Positions 1-9,955 of a stretch of DNA of 53,424 nt are shown piece by piece; position 1 is the stretch's first letter, and each line of letters opens with the position of its first letter. Source of the DNA: Anaeromicrobium sediminis (GTDB taxonomy: Bacteria > Bacillota > Clostridia > Peptostreptococcales > Thermotaleaceae); assembly GCF_002270055.1 (NCBI RefSeq), contig NZ_NIBG01000028.1, positions 1 to 53,424 on the forward strand. Reading direction: 5' to 3'. Position numbers and translations under genes: made by a program. The notes below the pieces were generated by a model. The model was not told where the DNA came from, did not search any database, and worked only from the letters and a program-made list of their open reading frames with translations.

Positions 1-20
1 GAGAGTAGGACGTTGCTAGT
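1..20 (+). rRNA. rrf: 5S rRNA, 3' end only
   Basis: The first bases read GAGAGTAGGACGTTGC, the conserved 3' terminal block of bacterial 5S rRNA. The rest of the gene lies to the left of the window. A T-rich hairpin follows directly, as expected for the end of an rRNA operon. The exact mature end cannot be fixed from sequence alone. Confidence 0.75.
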
Positions 21-32
21 TTAAATAGTAGA

Positions 33-65
33 GCCAAAACGGATAATCGTTTTGGCTTTTGTTTT
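33..65 (+). terminator. rRNA operon terminator
   Basis: The arms GCCAAAAC (33-40) and GTTTTGGC (49-56) form an 8-bp perfect stem around an 8-base loop, followed by TTTTGTTTT. It is a classic intrinsic terminator immediately after the 5S end. Confidence 0.9.
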
Positions 66-99
66 GCATTTATATATAATTGTGTTATAATTATATGCG

Positions 100-128
100 T
101 TGACATATGCAATTTTTTATCTTACAAT
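100..128 (+). promoter_or_regulatory. sigma-A promoter of the GntR gene
   Basis: A -35 TTGACA (100-105) and -10 TACAAT (123-128) are separated by 17 bp, close to consensus. The start codon of the GntR-family gene lies 38 bp downstream. No obvious operator palindrome is seen over it. Confidence 0.7.
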
Positions 129-165
129 ATATTTAAAAATTCAGTAAATATGAGGTTGTGATACC

Positions 166-834
166 ATGGCTAGTCGTACTTTAAATGAAGATAACGTAGG
201 AATGTCTCTTACATCAAGAATATTTCATATTCTTAGAGAAGATATACTAAATGATAAGTATAAAGAGGGAGAAAAACTAGGAGAAGCTAAATTAGCGGAA
301 GAACTAGGTGTAAGTCGTACTCCTGTAAGAGAGGCACTAAAGCAATTAGAATTAAATGGAATTGTAGAAAATATTCCTAATAGAGGAGTAATAGTAAGAG
401 GTATATCTAAAAGAGATATAGATGATATATTTACTATTAGAGAAGCTGTAGAAGCAATAGCTGCTAGTTGGGCAGTGGAAAGAATAACTGAAGATGAGTT
501 GAAAAAGCTTCAAGAAACTCATGAACTTATGGAATTTTATGCTTTTAAAAATGATATAGAAAAGTTTGCAGAATTGAATACTAAGTTCCATGAAATCATA
601 TATGAAGCTACAAAGAGTCGCCATCTAGAGCAGATTCTGAGAAACTTCCAATACTATATGAAAAAAACTAGAAAGAAGTCTCTACAAGTTGAAGGCAGAT
701 TAAGCCATACTATTAAGGAACATGAAGAGGTTTTAAAGGCATTTCTAGAAAAGGACGCTGTAAAAGCTAAAGATTCTATTGCTAGTCATATTAGAAATTC
801 TAGAAAAAATGTTGAAGAAAATACTGAGTTATAG
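166..834 (+). CDS. GntR/FadR-family regulator (FCD domain)
   Basis: A 222-aa DNA-binding transcription factor of the FadR subgroup of GntR. Residues about 13-76 form the winged helix-turn-helix, with the family signature LAEELGVSRTPVREAL. Residues about 85-215 form an all-helical FCD ligand/metal domain with the expected histidines (TKFHEI, EHEEV, ASHIRN). FCD proteins sense small carboxylates or related metabolites, but the ligand cannot be read here. A consensus promoter lies upstream and a terminator directly downstream, so it is probably monocistronic. The adjacent decarboxylase on the same strand is a possible but unproven target. Confidence 0.9.
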   Translation: MASRTLNEDNVGMSLTSRIFHILREDILNDKYKEGEKLGEAKLAEELGVSRTPVREALKQLELNGIVENIPNRGVIVRGISKRDIDDIFTIREAVEAIAASWAVERITEDELKKLQETHELMEFYAFKNDIEKFAELNTKFHEIIYEATKSRHLEQILRNFQYYMKKTRKKSLQVEGRLSHTIKEHEEVLKAFLEKDAVKAKDSIASHIRNSRKNVEENTEL

Positions 835-835
835 G

Positions 836-863
836 CTACTTCATATGAAGTAGTCTTTTTTTA
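836..863 (+). terminator. terminator after GntR gene
   Basis: CTACTTCA (836-843) pairs with TGAAGTAG (846-853) almost without a loop, followed by TC and seven T. It separates the regulator from the decarboxylase gene. Confidence 0.75.
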
Positions 864-892
864 GTTACTTTTTTCAGTTATAGGAGGATAGT

Positions 893-2308
893 ATGAAGAA
901 TATTATAGAAAATAAATTGAGGTCAATTGATAGAGTATCCTTTCATGTACCTGGTCACAAGCATGGTAGGATATACAAAAATTATGGACTTAGTAATATC
1001 CTAGACTTAGATACTACAGAAATTCCAGGTACAGATAATCTCCATAGCCCAGAGGGGATAATAAGAGAATCACAAATAAGGGCAGCAAATTTCTTTGGAG
1101 CAGATAATACCTTCTTTTTAGTAAATGGAACTACTAGTGGTAATCTAAGCGCTTTGATGGCTACTTTAAATCCAGGAGAAAAGGTGCTGGTACCTAGGAA
1201 TTGTCATAAATCTGTAGTGAGTGGAATGATCATGGGAGGAATAGAACCTGTATATATCATGCCACAAATATATAGGGGCATATCCATGGGAATAGATTTA
1301 CATACTTTAGAAAATAAATTAAAGGAAGATAGACAAATAAAGGCCATATTAATTACAAATCCTAATTATTATGGTATATGTGTGGACATTCAAAAAATCA
1401 GTAAAATAGCTCATACATATGGAAAAATATTAATAGTAGATGAGGCTCATGGTTCTCATTTAACATTGAGTGAGGAATTGCCTATGGATGCTTTAAGTGC
1501 AGGAGCAGATATAGTTTGCCAAAGTACTCACAAAACATTAATGAGTTTTACTCAAAGTTCTATGGTTCATGTGAAGGGAAATAGGGTAGATATAGAAAGA
1601 TTAAGATTTATGCTTAGTATGAATCAAAGTACTAGTCCTTCCTATCTATTAATGAATTCATTAGATACTACCGTAGCCATATTAATAGAGGATGGTAAAA
1701 AACTAATAGAGAATCTAATTAGAAATTTAGAGGAATTTTATAAAAAACTAGAGAATATAAACATAGATTATTTCAGTAAGAAAAAATTAAGTACCTATAA
1801 TGTATATGATTACGATTTAACGAGAATAGTAATAGATATGACTAAATATGGAATAAATGGAAGACTATTAGAAAAAATTTTATATGAAAAATATAATATA
1901 CAGATGGAGATGAGTGATACAAATCATATAGTTGGAGTGGCTACTATAGGAAACATAAAGGATGATTTTGAAAAATTATATGAAGCATTGGAAGAAATTA
2001 AGAATATTTATGGTAGGCAAGAAATAATAGAAGAAAAAAGCATTAATTATAATATAATGCCAAAGGTAGTACTAAATCCCCGACAAGCTGTATATAGTAA
2101 AAAGAAGAACATAGACTTTCATAATAGCATTGGATATATAAGTGCAGAGTATATTATACCATACCCACCAGGGATTCCTATATTATGTCCTGGTGAAGAA
2201 ATAAGTGAAGATATAATAAATCATATTACATTATTAAAAGAGAACAATATAAATCTTACAGGAATGAAAGATACAAGTTTAAAGTTTATACAAGTTATAG
2301 AAAAGTAG
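893..2308 (+). CDS. PLP-dependent Orn/Lys/Arg decarboxylase family protein (YaaO-like)
   Basis: A 471-aa fold-type I PLP enzyme of the Orn/Lys/Arg decarboxylase class (major plus C-terminal domain). Visible landmarks are the N-terminal FHVPGHKHG, the cofactor-phosphate loop NGTTSGN, the DEAHGSH segment whose Asp pairs with the PLP pyridine nitrogen, and STHKTL, whose Lys (about residue 214) should be the Schiff-base lysine. It is shorter than the large inducible decarboxylases, which carry an extra N-terminal wing domain, and resembles the Firmicute YaaO/SpeA group. The likely reaction is decarboxylation of arginine or lysine to a polyamine precursor, but the substrate is not resolved. AGGAGG at 882-887 supports the ATG at 893. 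Confidence 0.85.
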   Translation: MKNIIENKLRSIDRVSFHVPGHKHGRIYKNYGLSNILDLDTTEIPGTDNLHSPEGIIRESQIRAANFFGADNTFFLVNGTTSGNLSALMATLNPGEKVLVPRNCHKSVVSGMIMGGIEPVYIMPQIYRGISMGIDLHTLENKLKEDRQIKAILITNPNYYGICVDIQKISKIAHTYGKILIVDEAHGSHLTLSEELPMDALSAGADIVCQSTHKTLMSFTQSSMVHVKGNRVDIERLRFMLSMNQSTSPSYLLMNSLDTTVAILIEDGKKLIENLIRNLEEFYKKLENINIDYFSKKKLSTYNVYDYDLTRIVIDMTKYGINGRLLEKILYEKYNIQMEMSDTNHIVGVATIGNIKDDFEKLYEALEEIKNIYGRQEIIEEKSINYNIMPKVVLNPRQAVYSKKKNIDFHNSIGYISAEYIIPYPPGIPILCPGEEISEDIINHITLLKENNINLTGMKDTSLKFIQVIEK

Positions 2309-2428
2309 AATTTGAAATATAATATATAGTATAGTAAAATTTAGGTAATGTAGGGCATTGTTACATATATTTTATGTTCATTTTAATAACTATGGCCTAT
2401 TAAAAATTAAGGACAGGGGTGAAGTGCA

Positions 2429-5191
2429 TTGCGAAGATTTAGTAGCCATATGATAAGCTTAATTATGATAGCCCTTTTATTTTTAATCTTTTCATTTAAT
2501 ACAATAATTGAATTCGCAACAGACTATCAGTGGTTTAAGGAACTTGGGTACGATAAAGTATTTTTAACTAAGCTTATGACACAATTAAAACTAGGTATAC
2601 CATGTTTTATAATTGTAACTATAGGTGTATATATTTACTTACTAATTTTGAAAAAATCTTATCATAAAAAAGTACAAAGTAATGTGGCAAGTATAAGTGA
2701 TAAAAGAGTAAATCAATTGGCTTTAGGAATGTCAGCTATAGTGGCTTTTATGTCTAGTATGACATTGTTGGGGAGTTCCTGGTTTGAAATACTAGCATTT
2801 ATGAATGCTACTGATTTTAAGGTGGCAGACCCTATTTTCAATAGGGACATAGGATTTTACATATTTAAATTACCCATATTACAACAATTCTATTATATGT
2901 CTATAGGTTTCATAGTCATCATGGGTATAGTAACTGTACTATTCTATATATTAATGATAGGAACTAGAAGACCTACTTTATTTAATTCTACAGATGAAGA
3001 TGAGTTAAATTCAAGAAGGATAAATAGAAATTTTGGAAATAAAATAGACTTAGGTAACGGGAAGCAATTATTAAATATTGCACTTACCCAATTATTAATA
3101 CTAGGTGTAATCCTGTTAATATTAATAGGGTTAGGATATTTACTAAATATCTATAACCTAATGTATTCCACAAGAGGTGTAGCCTATGGAGCCAGTTATA
3201 CTGATGTGAATGTGAATATATGGATATATAGAATTATGTCAGCTCTTTCTATAGTATCAGCTGTACTATTAATTGCGGGTGCTAAAAAGAAAAATCTAAA
3301 ATTAGCCTTAAGTGGACCTGTAATAATGATAGTAGTAAGTGTAATTGGAAATATGGCAGCAATGGGAGTACAAAACTTCATAGTAGAGCCAGATGAATTA
3401 TCTAAGGAAAGAAAATACCTGGAGAACAATATAAAATACACTCAAATGGCTTACAATATTAATGCAGTGGAAGAAAGAAATTTTAAAGCAACAGACACTT
3501 TAACAAGGGAAGATATAGATAAAAACGAAGGAACTATAGAGAATATAAGAATAAATGATTATAGACCTACAAAGCAGTTTTATAATCAAAGTCAAGGAAT
3601 AAGAAGATACTATCAATTCCATGATGTGGATGTGGATAGATATACATTAAACGGTGAATTAACTCAAGTATTTTTATCTCCAAGGGAAATGAATTCAGCT
3701 GAGATAACTGACCAGTGGATAAATAAATATTTAAAATACACCCATGGATATGGTGTAGCCCTATCACCAGTAGATGCCATAACTAGTGTAGGTCAGCCAG
3801 AATTATTAGTTAAGGATATTCCTCCTAAAACTAATATGGAAGAATTAAAAATTGATTATCCTCAAATATACTTTGGAGAATTAACTGATAACTACGTTAT
3901 AACTAATACGAAGGAAAAGGAATTTGATTATCCACAAGGTAATGAAAATGCAGAGACTTTCTATGAAGGAGATGCAGGTTTAAAATTAAGTGGGATGAAC
4001 AAAATACTATTTGCCATAAAAGAGAAGAGTTTAAAACTTATTATTTCTAATAACATTAAAAGTGACAGTAGAATTTTACTATATAGAAACATAAAAGAAA
4101 GGGTAAAGAAAATAGCTCCATTTATATACTATGATAAGGACCCATATATAGTAGTGGCAGATAAAAAATTATACTGGATTATGGATGGATATACTACAAG
4201 TTCAAATTATCCTTATGCAGAACCTTATAATAAAAATAAAATAAATTATATAAGAAATTCTGTAAAAGTAGTTATAGATGCATACAATGGTCATACTACA
4301 TATTACATAACAGACGAAAAAGACCCAATTATTCAGACAATGTCTAAGGTTTTTCCACAATTATTTACATCTGTGGATAAAATGCCTCCTAAAATAAAAG
4401 AACACATGAGATATCCACAAACAATATTTGATATTCAAGCTAGTGTATATAGAAGATATCACATGAATAACACGGATGTATTTTATCAAAATGAAGATTT
4501 ATGGGATATAGCTAAAGAAATTTATGGTGGAAGCGATAAATCAGATATTATGGAATCAAATTATTTCATAATGAAGTTACCAGAGGAAGAAAAGGAAGAA
4601 TTTTTATTATCCATTCCATATACACCTAAAAATAAGCCTAATATGACGGCACTTTTAATGGCTAGAAATGATGGAGAGGATTACGGAAAATTAATATTAT
4701 ATAAACTTCCAAAACAAAAGAACGTATATGGTCCTATGCAAATAGAATCTAAGATAGATCAAAATACTACTATATCTAAAGAATTCTCACTATGGGGACA
4801 AAAGGGATCTAGTTATATAAGGGGTAATTTACTCATTATACCTATAGAAAATTCCCTACTTTATATAGAGCCAATTTATCTAAAGGCAGACAATGAAAAC
4901 TCATTACCAGAAGTTAAGAGAGTAGTTGTAGCCTATGGAGATAAAATAGCCTATGAGGAAACCCTAAATAAAGCATTAGAATCTCTATTTGGAAGAAGTG
5001 GAGAAACAACAGGCCAAGAAATTCCAGATGGGGAATTGCCAATAGATGGAGATAGTATAACATTAATAGAAAGGGCTAATGAAGCCTTCTTAAGGGCAGA
5101 AGAAGCCCAAAGACAAGGTAACTGGTCTGAGTATGGTAGATATATTAATGAAGTTAAGAAAATACTAGTAGAGTTAAAGGATAAAGAATAA
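2429..5191 (+). CDS. UPF0182 (COG1615) large membrane protein
   Basis: A 920-aa protein of the UPF0182 family, found in actinobacteria, cyanobacteria and clostridia, with no settled function. About seven hydrophobic segments lie in the first 320 residues (for example near 8-27, 55-72, 100-120, 150-175, 215-240, 262-282, 293-312). A long soluble part, presumably extracytoplasmic, follows and contains the family-typical SPREMN and YDKDPYIVV segments. The last 60 residues include an Ala/Glu-rich helix (ERANEAFLRAEEAQRQGNW), also usual for the family. Start: TTG at 2429 with GGGGTGA at 2416-2422. The GTG at 2424 is out of frame. A strong hairpin follows directly, so it is probably a single-gene transcript. 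Confidence 0.88.
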   Translation: MRRFSSHMISLIMIALLFLIFSFNTIIEFATDYQWFKELGYDKVFLTKLMTQLKLGIPCFIIVTIGVYIYLLILKKSYHKKVQSNVASISDKRVNQLALGMSAIVAFMSSMTLLGSSWFEILAFMNATDFKVADPIFNRDIGFYIFKLPILQQFYYMSIGFIVIMGIVTVLFYILMIGTRRPTLFNSTDEDELNSRRINRNFGNKIDLGNGKQLLNIALTQLLILGVILLILIGLGYLLNIYNLMYSTRGVAYGASYTDVNVNIWIYRIMSALSIVSAVLLIAGAKKKNLKLALSGPVIMIVVSVIGNMAAMGVQNFIVEPDELSKERKYLENNIKYTQMAYNINAVEERNFKATDTLTREDIDKNEGTIENIRINDYRPTKQFYNQSQGIRRYYQFHDVDVDRYTLNGELTQVFLSPREMNSAEITDQWINKYLKYTHGYGVALSPVDAITSVGQPELLVKDIPPKTNMEELKIDYPQIYFGELTDNYVITNTKEKEFDYPQGNENAETFYEGDAGLKLSGMNKILFAIKEKSLKLIISNNIKSDSRILLYRNIKERVKKIAPFIYYDKDPYIVVADKKLYWIMDGYTTSSNYPYAEPYNKNKINYIRNSVKVVIDAYNGHTTYYITDEKDPIIQTMSKVFPQLFTSVDKMPPKIKEHMRYPQTIFDIQASVYRRYHMNNTDVFYQNEDLWDIAKEIYGGSDKSDIMESNYFIMKLPEEEKEEFLLSIPYTPKNKPNMTALLMARNDGEDYGKLILYKLPKQKNVYGPMQIESKIDQNTTISKEFSLWGQKGSSYIRGNLLIIPIENSLLYIEPIYLKADNENSLPEVKRVVVAYGDKIAYEETLNKALESLFGRSGETTGQEIPDGELPIDGDSITLIERANEAFLRAEEAQRQGNWSEYGRYINEVKKILVELKDKE

Positions 5192-5192
5192 G

Positions 5193-5237
5193 AAAAACTC
5201 TAATATGCAAATTCATTTGCATATTAGAGTTTTTTTA
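5193..5237. terminator. bidirectional terminator
   Basis: AAAAACTCTAATATGCAAA (5193-5211) pairs with its reverse complement from 5215, closing a 4-base loop and ending in a long T run. On the opposite strand the A-rich arm also gives a T run. It serves both the UPF0182 gene and the convergent M50 peptidase gene. Confidence 0.92.
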
Positions 5238-5249
5238 GTTTATTTGAAA

Positions 5250-5879
5250 TTAAAATATTAAACTGGCCAATAGATTATACACAAATATTATTGGTGGTGA
5301 TATTAATTTATCTATAATATCTGTAATTATTAAAATTAGGAGTACAAATCTAGAAAAATTATAAATTTTAAAATAGTTCGGACTCTCATACAGATTAAAT
5401 AGATTTACTATTACATGTGATCCATCTAAAGGTGGAAATGGGAATAAATTAAACACACATAAAACTACATTTATCCAAGCTGCATATTGAAAAATCCTTA
5501 TGGTGGTGTCAAGTAAGCTTCCCTCCATTATGGAACCATTAGTAGCAAATATTATTTTTATGGATATGAAGAAAAATATTGCTAACAATATGTTCATAAA
5601 AGGTCCTGCTAAAGATACTAATACATCATCCCTTTTAGGGTTTTTAAAGTTTCTAGGATCTATTACTACAGGTTTAGCCCAGCCAAAGCCCGCAATTAAA
5701 AGAAATATAAATCCAACAAAATCTATATGAGGAAGGGGACTTATAGTAAGCCTTCCCATTTTCTTAGGGGTATCATCTCCAAGCCATACGGCCATTTGGG
5801 CATGGGCATATTCATGGAATGATAATCCTATTAAAATTCCAGGTAATAATAATAATTTATCCATTATATTAAATGACAT
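5250..5879 (-). CDS. Site-2-protease-like M50 family membrane metallopeptidase
   Basis: A 209-aa polytopic membrane protein of peptidase family M50. The zinc-binding motif HEYAH (an HExxH motif, in SFHEYAHAQMAVWLGD) sits in the first membrane segment. The C-terminal LFPFPPLDGSH corresponds to the NPDG-type segment that supplies the third zinc ligand. Size and the absence of PDZ or CBS domains place it with the short RseP-unrelated clostridial homologues. Start: I use the ATG at 5879 because AAGGAGATT precedes it by a good distance. An in-frame ATG at 5912 would add 11 residues without a convincing ribosome binding site. Substrates are unknown. Confidence 0.85.
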   Translation of the reverse strand: MSFNIMDKLLLLPGILIGLSFHEYAHAQMAVWLGDDTPKKMGRLTISPLPHIDFVGFIFLLIAGFGWAKPVVIDPRNFKNPKRDDVLVSLAGPFMNILLAIFFFISIKIIFATNGSIMEGSLLDTTIRIFQYAAWINVVLCVFNLFPFPPLDGSHVIVNLFNLYESPNYFKIYNFSRFVLLILIITDIIDKLISPPIIFVYNLLASLIF

Positions 5880-6194
5880 TTCTAATCTCCTTTTCCTAAA
5901 AATATTTAACAACCTATTATAACATAATGTATATGTTCAAATATTAATAAAGTATTAATTTTTAAGTGATACTTCTATAAGGGATATCTCCATCAAAATG
6001 ACGAAATTATACGCTAAGGAATTGAAATTTATGAGATTTTCCCCTTATATTAAGATTTATTTTTATGAAACTTTTTTCATTTTGACTGTGTCTAATATAT
6101 AGAATGAGATGAAAACATTCATTGATTATATTAAAAAACTGCATTTTATAGAATTTTAACTCTATAACTAAAAAAGGAAAAGGAGCAGATACTT

Positions 6195-6701
6195 ATGAAT
6201 AAAACAGTAAGAAATTTATTAATTAGTGGTATTCTTATAACTTCCATTGCAACCCCTGTTTGGGCAAGTACTAAAGGAAATGATGCTGATTTGATAATAA
6301 AAAAAAATATAATAAACTATGAGATGACTACGAAAACAGCAAATATTAATATGTTTGAAACTCTTCAAGCAAATAAAGTATATAAACATATGAATATGAT
6401 TAACAGAACAAAAATTGGAAAAGAAATGATTATAAAATTATATGAAAATCCATCCACTGGCTACTTATGGAATGTAAAAATAGACAATCCTGAACTTCTT
6501 TCTTATGAAGAAAAATTGGTAGAAAGTGAAATTCCAGAAGAAGATGGCAAAATCGCAATCTGTGGGGAAGGTTCTCATAAACTATATACATTTAAAGCCT
6601 TAAAAAAAGGGACAACAAAAGTTACTTTTGAATTAAAAAGAGATTTTGAAGCAGGCAGTGAACCTATTGAAGTAAGAGAATATATTATTGAAGTTAGATA
6701 A
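6195..6701 (+). CDS. Secreted chagasin-like (I42) cysteine protease inhibitor
   Basis: A 168-aa protein with an N-terminal signal peptide (positive MNKTVRN, hydrophobic stretch, cleavage near VWA-ST). The mature C-terminal half carries the three inhibitor loops of family I42: NPSTGYLW (canonical NPTTGY-W), GEGSHKLYTF (usually GxGG) and a KRDFEAG loop in the RPW position. Such proteins block papain-like (C1) cysteine proteases outside the cell. Residues about 30-85, between signal and inhibitor fold, have no assignable domain. AAGGAG lies about 10 bp upstream of the ATG. No C1 protease is encoded in this window, so its target is unknown. Confidence 0.8.
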   Translation: MNKTVRNLLISGILITSIATPVWASTKGNDADLIIKKNIINYEMTTKTANINMFETLQANKVYKHMNMINRTKIGKEMIIKLYENPSTGYLWNVKIDNPELLSYEEKLVESEIPEEDGKIAICGEGSHKLYTFKALKKGTTKVTFELKRDFEAGSEPIEVREYIIEVR

Positions 6702-7038
6702 AAAAGAACTATTTACAAATACTTTGTACTTTAGAATACAGTTACTAGTATTACCCATATAAGGAATTTACATCAATAATATCCTTGTTTTTTTATACTC
6801 TAAGGTATCAGTTCAGATAAGCCATGGAATAAATTCTTTAGAGTATAAATTCGTCATTTTGTTGTTGGACACCCTATAAGGCCTAATAAGAAGTTTTACT
6901 TAGGATAAATTTATTTTATATCATGTATATTATAAATTTGGCACAATTTACTAACAAAACTAGTCCCTTAAATTCTTCTAAAAAATCGAATTATATAATA
7001 TGAAAAATATACGGAACCTAGTTTAAGGAGGATATGAA
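6702..7038. other. Intergenic region with a 12-bp inverted repeat
   Basis: No gene is seen. TTTATACTCTAA (6792-6803) and TTAGAGTATAAA (6838-6849) form a perfect 12-bp inverted repeat with a 34-base loop, without a T run on the downstream side of either strand. TATAAT at 6994-6999 may be the -10 of the next gene, but no good -35 is visible. Confidence 0.5.
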
Positions 7039-7242
7039 ATGAATTTAGCTAACTTTCAAAATAAATTAGATCTAATACAAAATTATACTAGTAAACTGAA
7101 AAGAGAAAATGTACCAATCACTACACAAAAAATATTGATAAAAACATATGCAGATGATTTAGAAATTAATCTAACTAATAAAATGATTTTTGAAATACTA
7201 TCTTATGATTATATTCATCATCTAATTAACAGAATTCATTAA
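7039..7242 (+). CDS. Small protein of unknown function (67 aa)
   Basis: A 67-aa, mildly basic, mostly helical protein without a signal peptide or membrane segment. AAGGAGG about 8 bp before the ATG and a strong terminator 17 bp after the stop support it as a real gene. I do not recognise a family. It sits alone between two intrinsic structures, convergent with another small gene. Confidence 0.65.
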   Translation: MNLANFQNKLDLIQNYTSKLKRENVPITTQKILIKTYADDLEINLTNKMIFEILSYDYIHHLINRIH

Positions 7243-7258
7243 TAATTTTATATAAAGT

Positions 7259-7294
7259 AAAAAGCTCTCCTCAATGTATGAGGAGAGCTTTTAA
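7259..7294. terminator. bidirectional terminator
   Basis: AAAAGCTCTCCTCA pairs with TGAGGAGAGCTTTT around a 5-base loop (ATGTA). The symmetric A and T tails allow it to work for both convergent small genes. Confidence 0.9.
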
Positions 7295-7325
7295 GGGAGC
7301 ACAAGTTATATAAAAAGGATGAATC

Positions 7326-7517
7326 CTACCTTGCTCTTAAAATCTTTATTTCTTCTACAGTCATATGATCTAATCTGGATGCCATACGGGCAAATTCTCG
7401 TCTAGTCATCATTCCATTTTTAATTAATAATTCTATTATGGTTGCAATTGCCAATGTATTCCTATAATCAGTTTCCTTTAAATCACCTAATTGAGCATAA
7501 ACATCTAAATCTAACAT
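7326..7517 (-). CDS. Small conserved-looking protein of unknown function (63 aa)
   Basis: A 63-aa soluble protein, MLDLDVYAQLGD at its start and a helical second half (MMTRREFARMASRLDHMT) resembling a small dimerisation or helix-hairpin unit. A strong AAGGGGG precedes the ATG by about 9 bases. It is convergent with the previous small gene and shares its terminator. No function can be assigned. Confidence 0.65.
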   Translation of the reverse strand: MLDLDVYAQLGDLKETDYRNTLAIATIIELLIKNGMMTRREFARMASRLDHMTVEEIKILRAR

Positions 7518-7672
7518 TTTACATTTCCCCCTTGAAAAATAAACTTAATATAAGTATGTCCCCACATTTATATTTTTATACTTACTTAGTAAAGAAATTT
7601 AGTTCAACAATATAAGTTTTTTAGCATAGAATAATATATACTCATCATATTTCTAAGGGGGGATACTAAAGT

Positions 7673-8155
7673 ATGAAGACCACTAGTCCCATTTCTTATT
7701 TATTAAAAACTACCATGTTATTCATAAAGTCACTATTAATATATATTTTTAAAAAGGACGATGAAAAACTAGAAAAAATATATTATGAAATGATGGACTT
7801 AGAGATTGATTATATAGAAAATTTTTCAGATGAAGAAGAAAAAAATCAAGTGTATAAACAGAAAATAATAGAATTAGTGGAGCTAGTATCTATAGTAGAA
7901 CCTAAAGATATATTAAAAATGGAATCTTTAGAAGAAAAAATGTATAAAGGATTAAAATTAAGGGAAAATATAATAAATAATATTTATTTAGAAACCTGGT
8001 TAATAAATAATAGACTTTGGTTATATATACTTGAAAGCAAAGGTCATAGGGAGAGGTTAATTCCTATAGATGTGGATAATTTGTACTTAATAAGATTGGA
8101 CCAATTATATTATGCTTTGAAACAAAAGAGAGTTACGGGTCTTTTAAGATTCTAG
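7673..8155 (+). CDS. Hypothetical protein (160 aa)
   Basis: A 160-aa protein rich in Lys, Glu and Ile. A hydrophobic stretch near residues 9-27 (LLKTTMLFIKSLLIYIF) could be a single membrane anchor with the acidic, helical remainder (residues 28-160) inside the cell. AAGGGGGG precedes the start. I know no family for it. It lies directly upstream of the serS T-box promoter without an obvious terminator of its own. Confidence 0.65.
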   Translation: MKTTSPISYLLKTTMLFIKSLLIYIFKKDDEKLEKIYYEMMDLEIDYIENFSDEEEKNQVYKQKIIELVELVSIVEPKDILKMESLEEKMYKGLKLRENIINNIYLETWLINNRLWLYILESKGHRERLIPIDVDNLYLIRLDQLYYALKQKRVTGLLRF

Positions 8156-8167
8156 AAACTACCATTA

Positions 8168-8196
8168 TTGACAAATAAAGATTAATATGCTAAAAT
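8168..8196 (+). promoter_or_regulatory. sigma-A promoter of serS
   Basis: TTGACA (8168-8173), 17-bp spacer, TAAAAT (8191-8196). Transcription would start near 8203 and run into the T-box leader. Confidence 0.75.
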
Positions 8197-8229
8197 ACCT
8201 TAAAAATTAATATAAAATACTGTGAAAAG

Positions 8230-8453
8230 AAATAGTAAATAATTAGATTTCTTAAGAGAGTCGATGGCTGGTGTGAATCGATGTAATCTATTGTTGAATC
8301 CATCTTGGAGTAGCCAGCTGAAAAACTTGTAGTAGGCTGTGCCGGTGGCCGTCGATAAAGGCATTAAAGAGGACTAATTAAGTTAGCCAATTAGGGTGGC
8401 AACGCGGGATAATAATCTCGTCCCTGTATGTATATACAGGGACGAGTTTTTTT
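8230..8453 (+). promoter_or_regulatory. T-box riboswitch controlling serS
   Basis: The leader contains the T-box core AGGGTGGCAACGCGGG (8393-8408), whose central bases pair with the acceptor end of uncharged tRNA. A competing intrinsic terminator follows: the stem opens at CTCGTCCCTGTA (8417) and ends at GACGAG (8446), then seven T. Stem I features (GGTGTGAA near 8271, CTTGGAG near 8304) are recognisable. Several serine codons lie in the specifier region (TCT 8303, AGT 8309, AGC 8316), and I could not decide which is read. The gene downstream makes tRNA-Ser the expected effector. Confidence 0.93.
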
Positions 8454-8483
8454 ATTTGAAAAAAATAAAATTTAAATATATAG

Positions 8484-9773
<1,290 letters not shown>

Positions 9774-9783
9774 TAATTAAGAG

Positions 9784-9815
9784 ATGTAGCCATAAATATG
9801 GCTACATTTTTTTTT
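9784..9815 (+). terminator. serS terminator
   Basis: ATGTAGCCAT (9784-9793) pairs with ATGGCTACAT (9798-9807), followed by an unbroken run of T. Confidence 0.9.
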
Positions 9816-9955
9816 GTTAATTTTTATTAAATGAAAATTTACGAAGGAAAAAGCATACTATTCCTACTTTTGTCCTAATTTTATGATAAAATTATAAGGA
9901 TAGATAAGATTAAAAGGAAAGATATAGTTGGGGAGATGAAAAAGGAGGACTACAG

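Noticed and set aside
6792-6849. Intrinsic terminator after the chagasin-like gene
   Set aside because: The 12-bp inverted repeat has a 34-base loop and the T run lies on the wrong side, so it is listed only as an inverted repeat.
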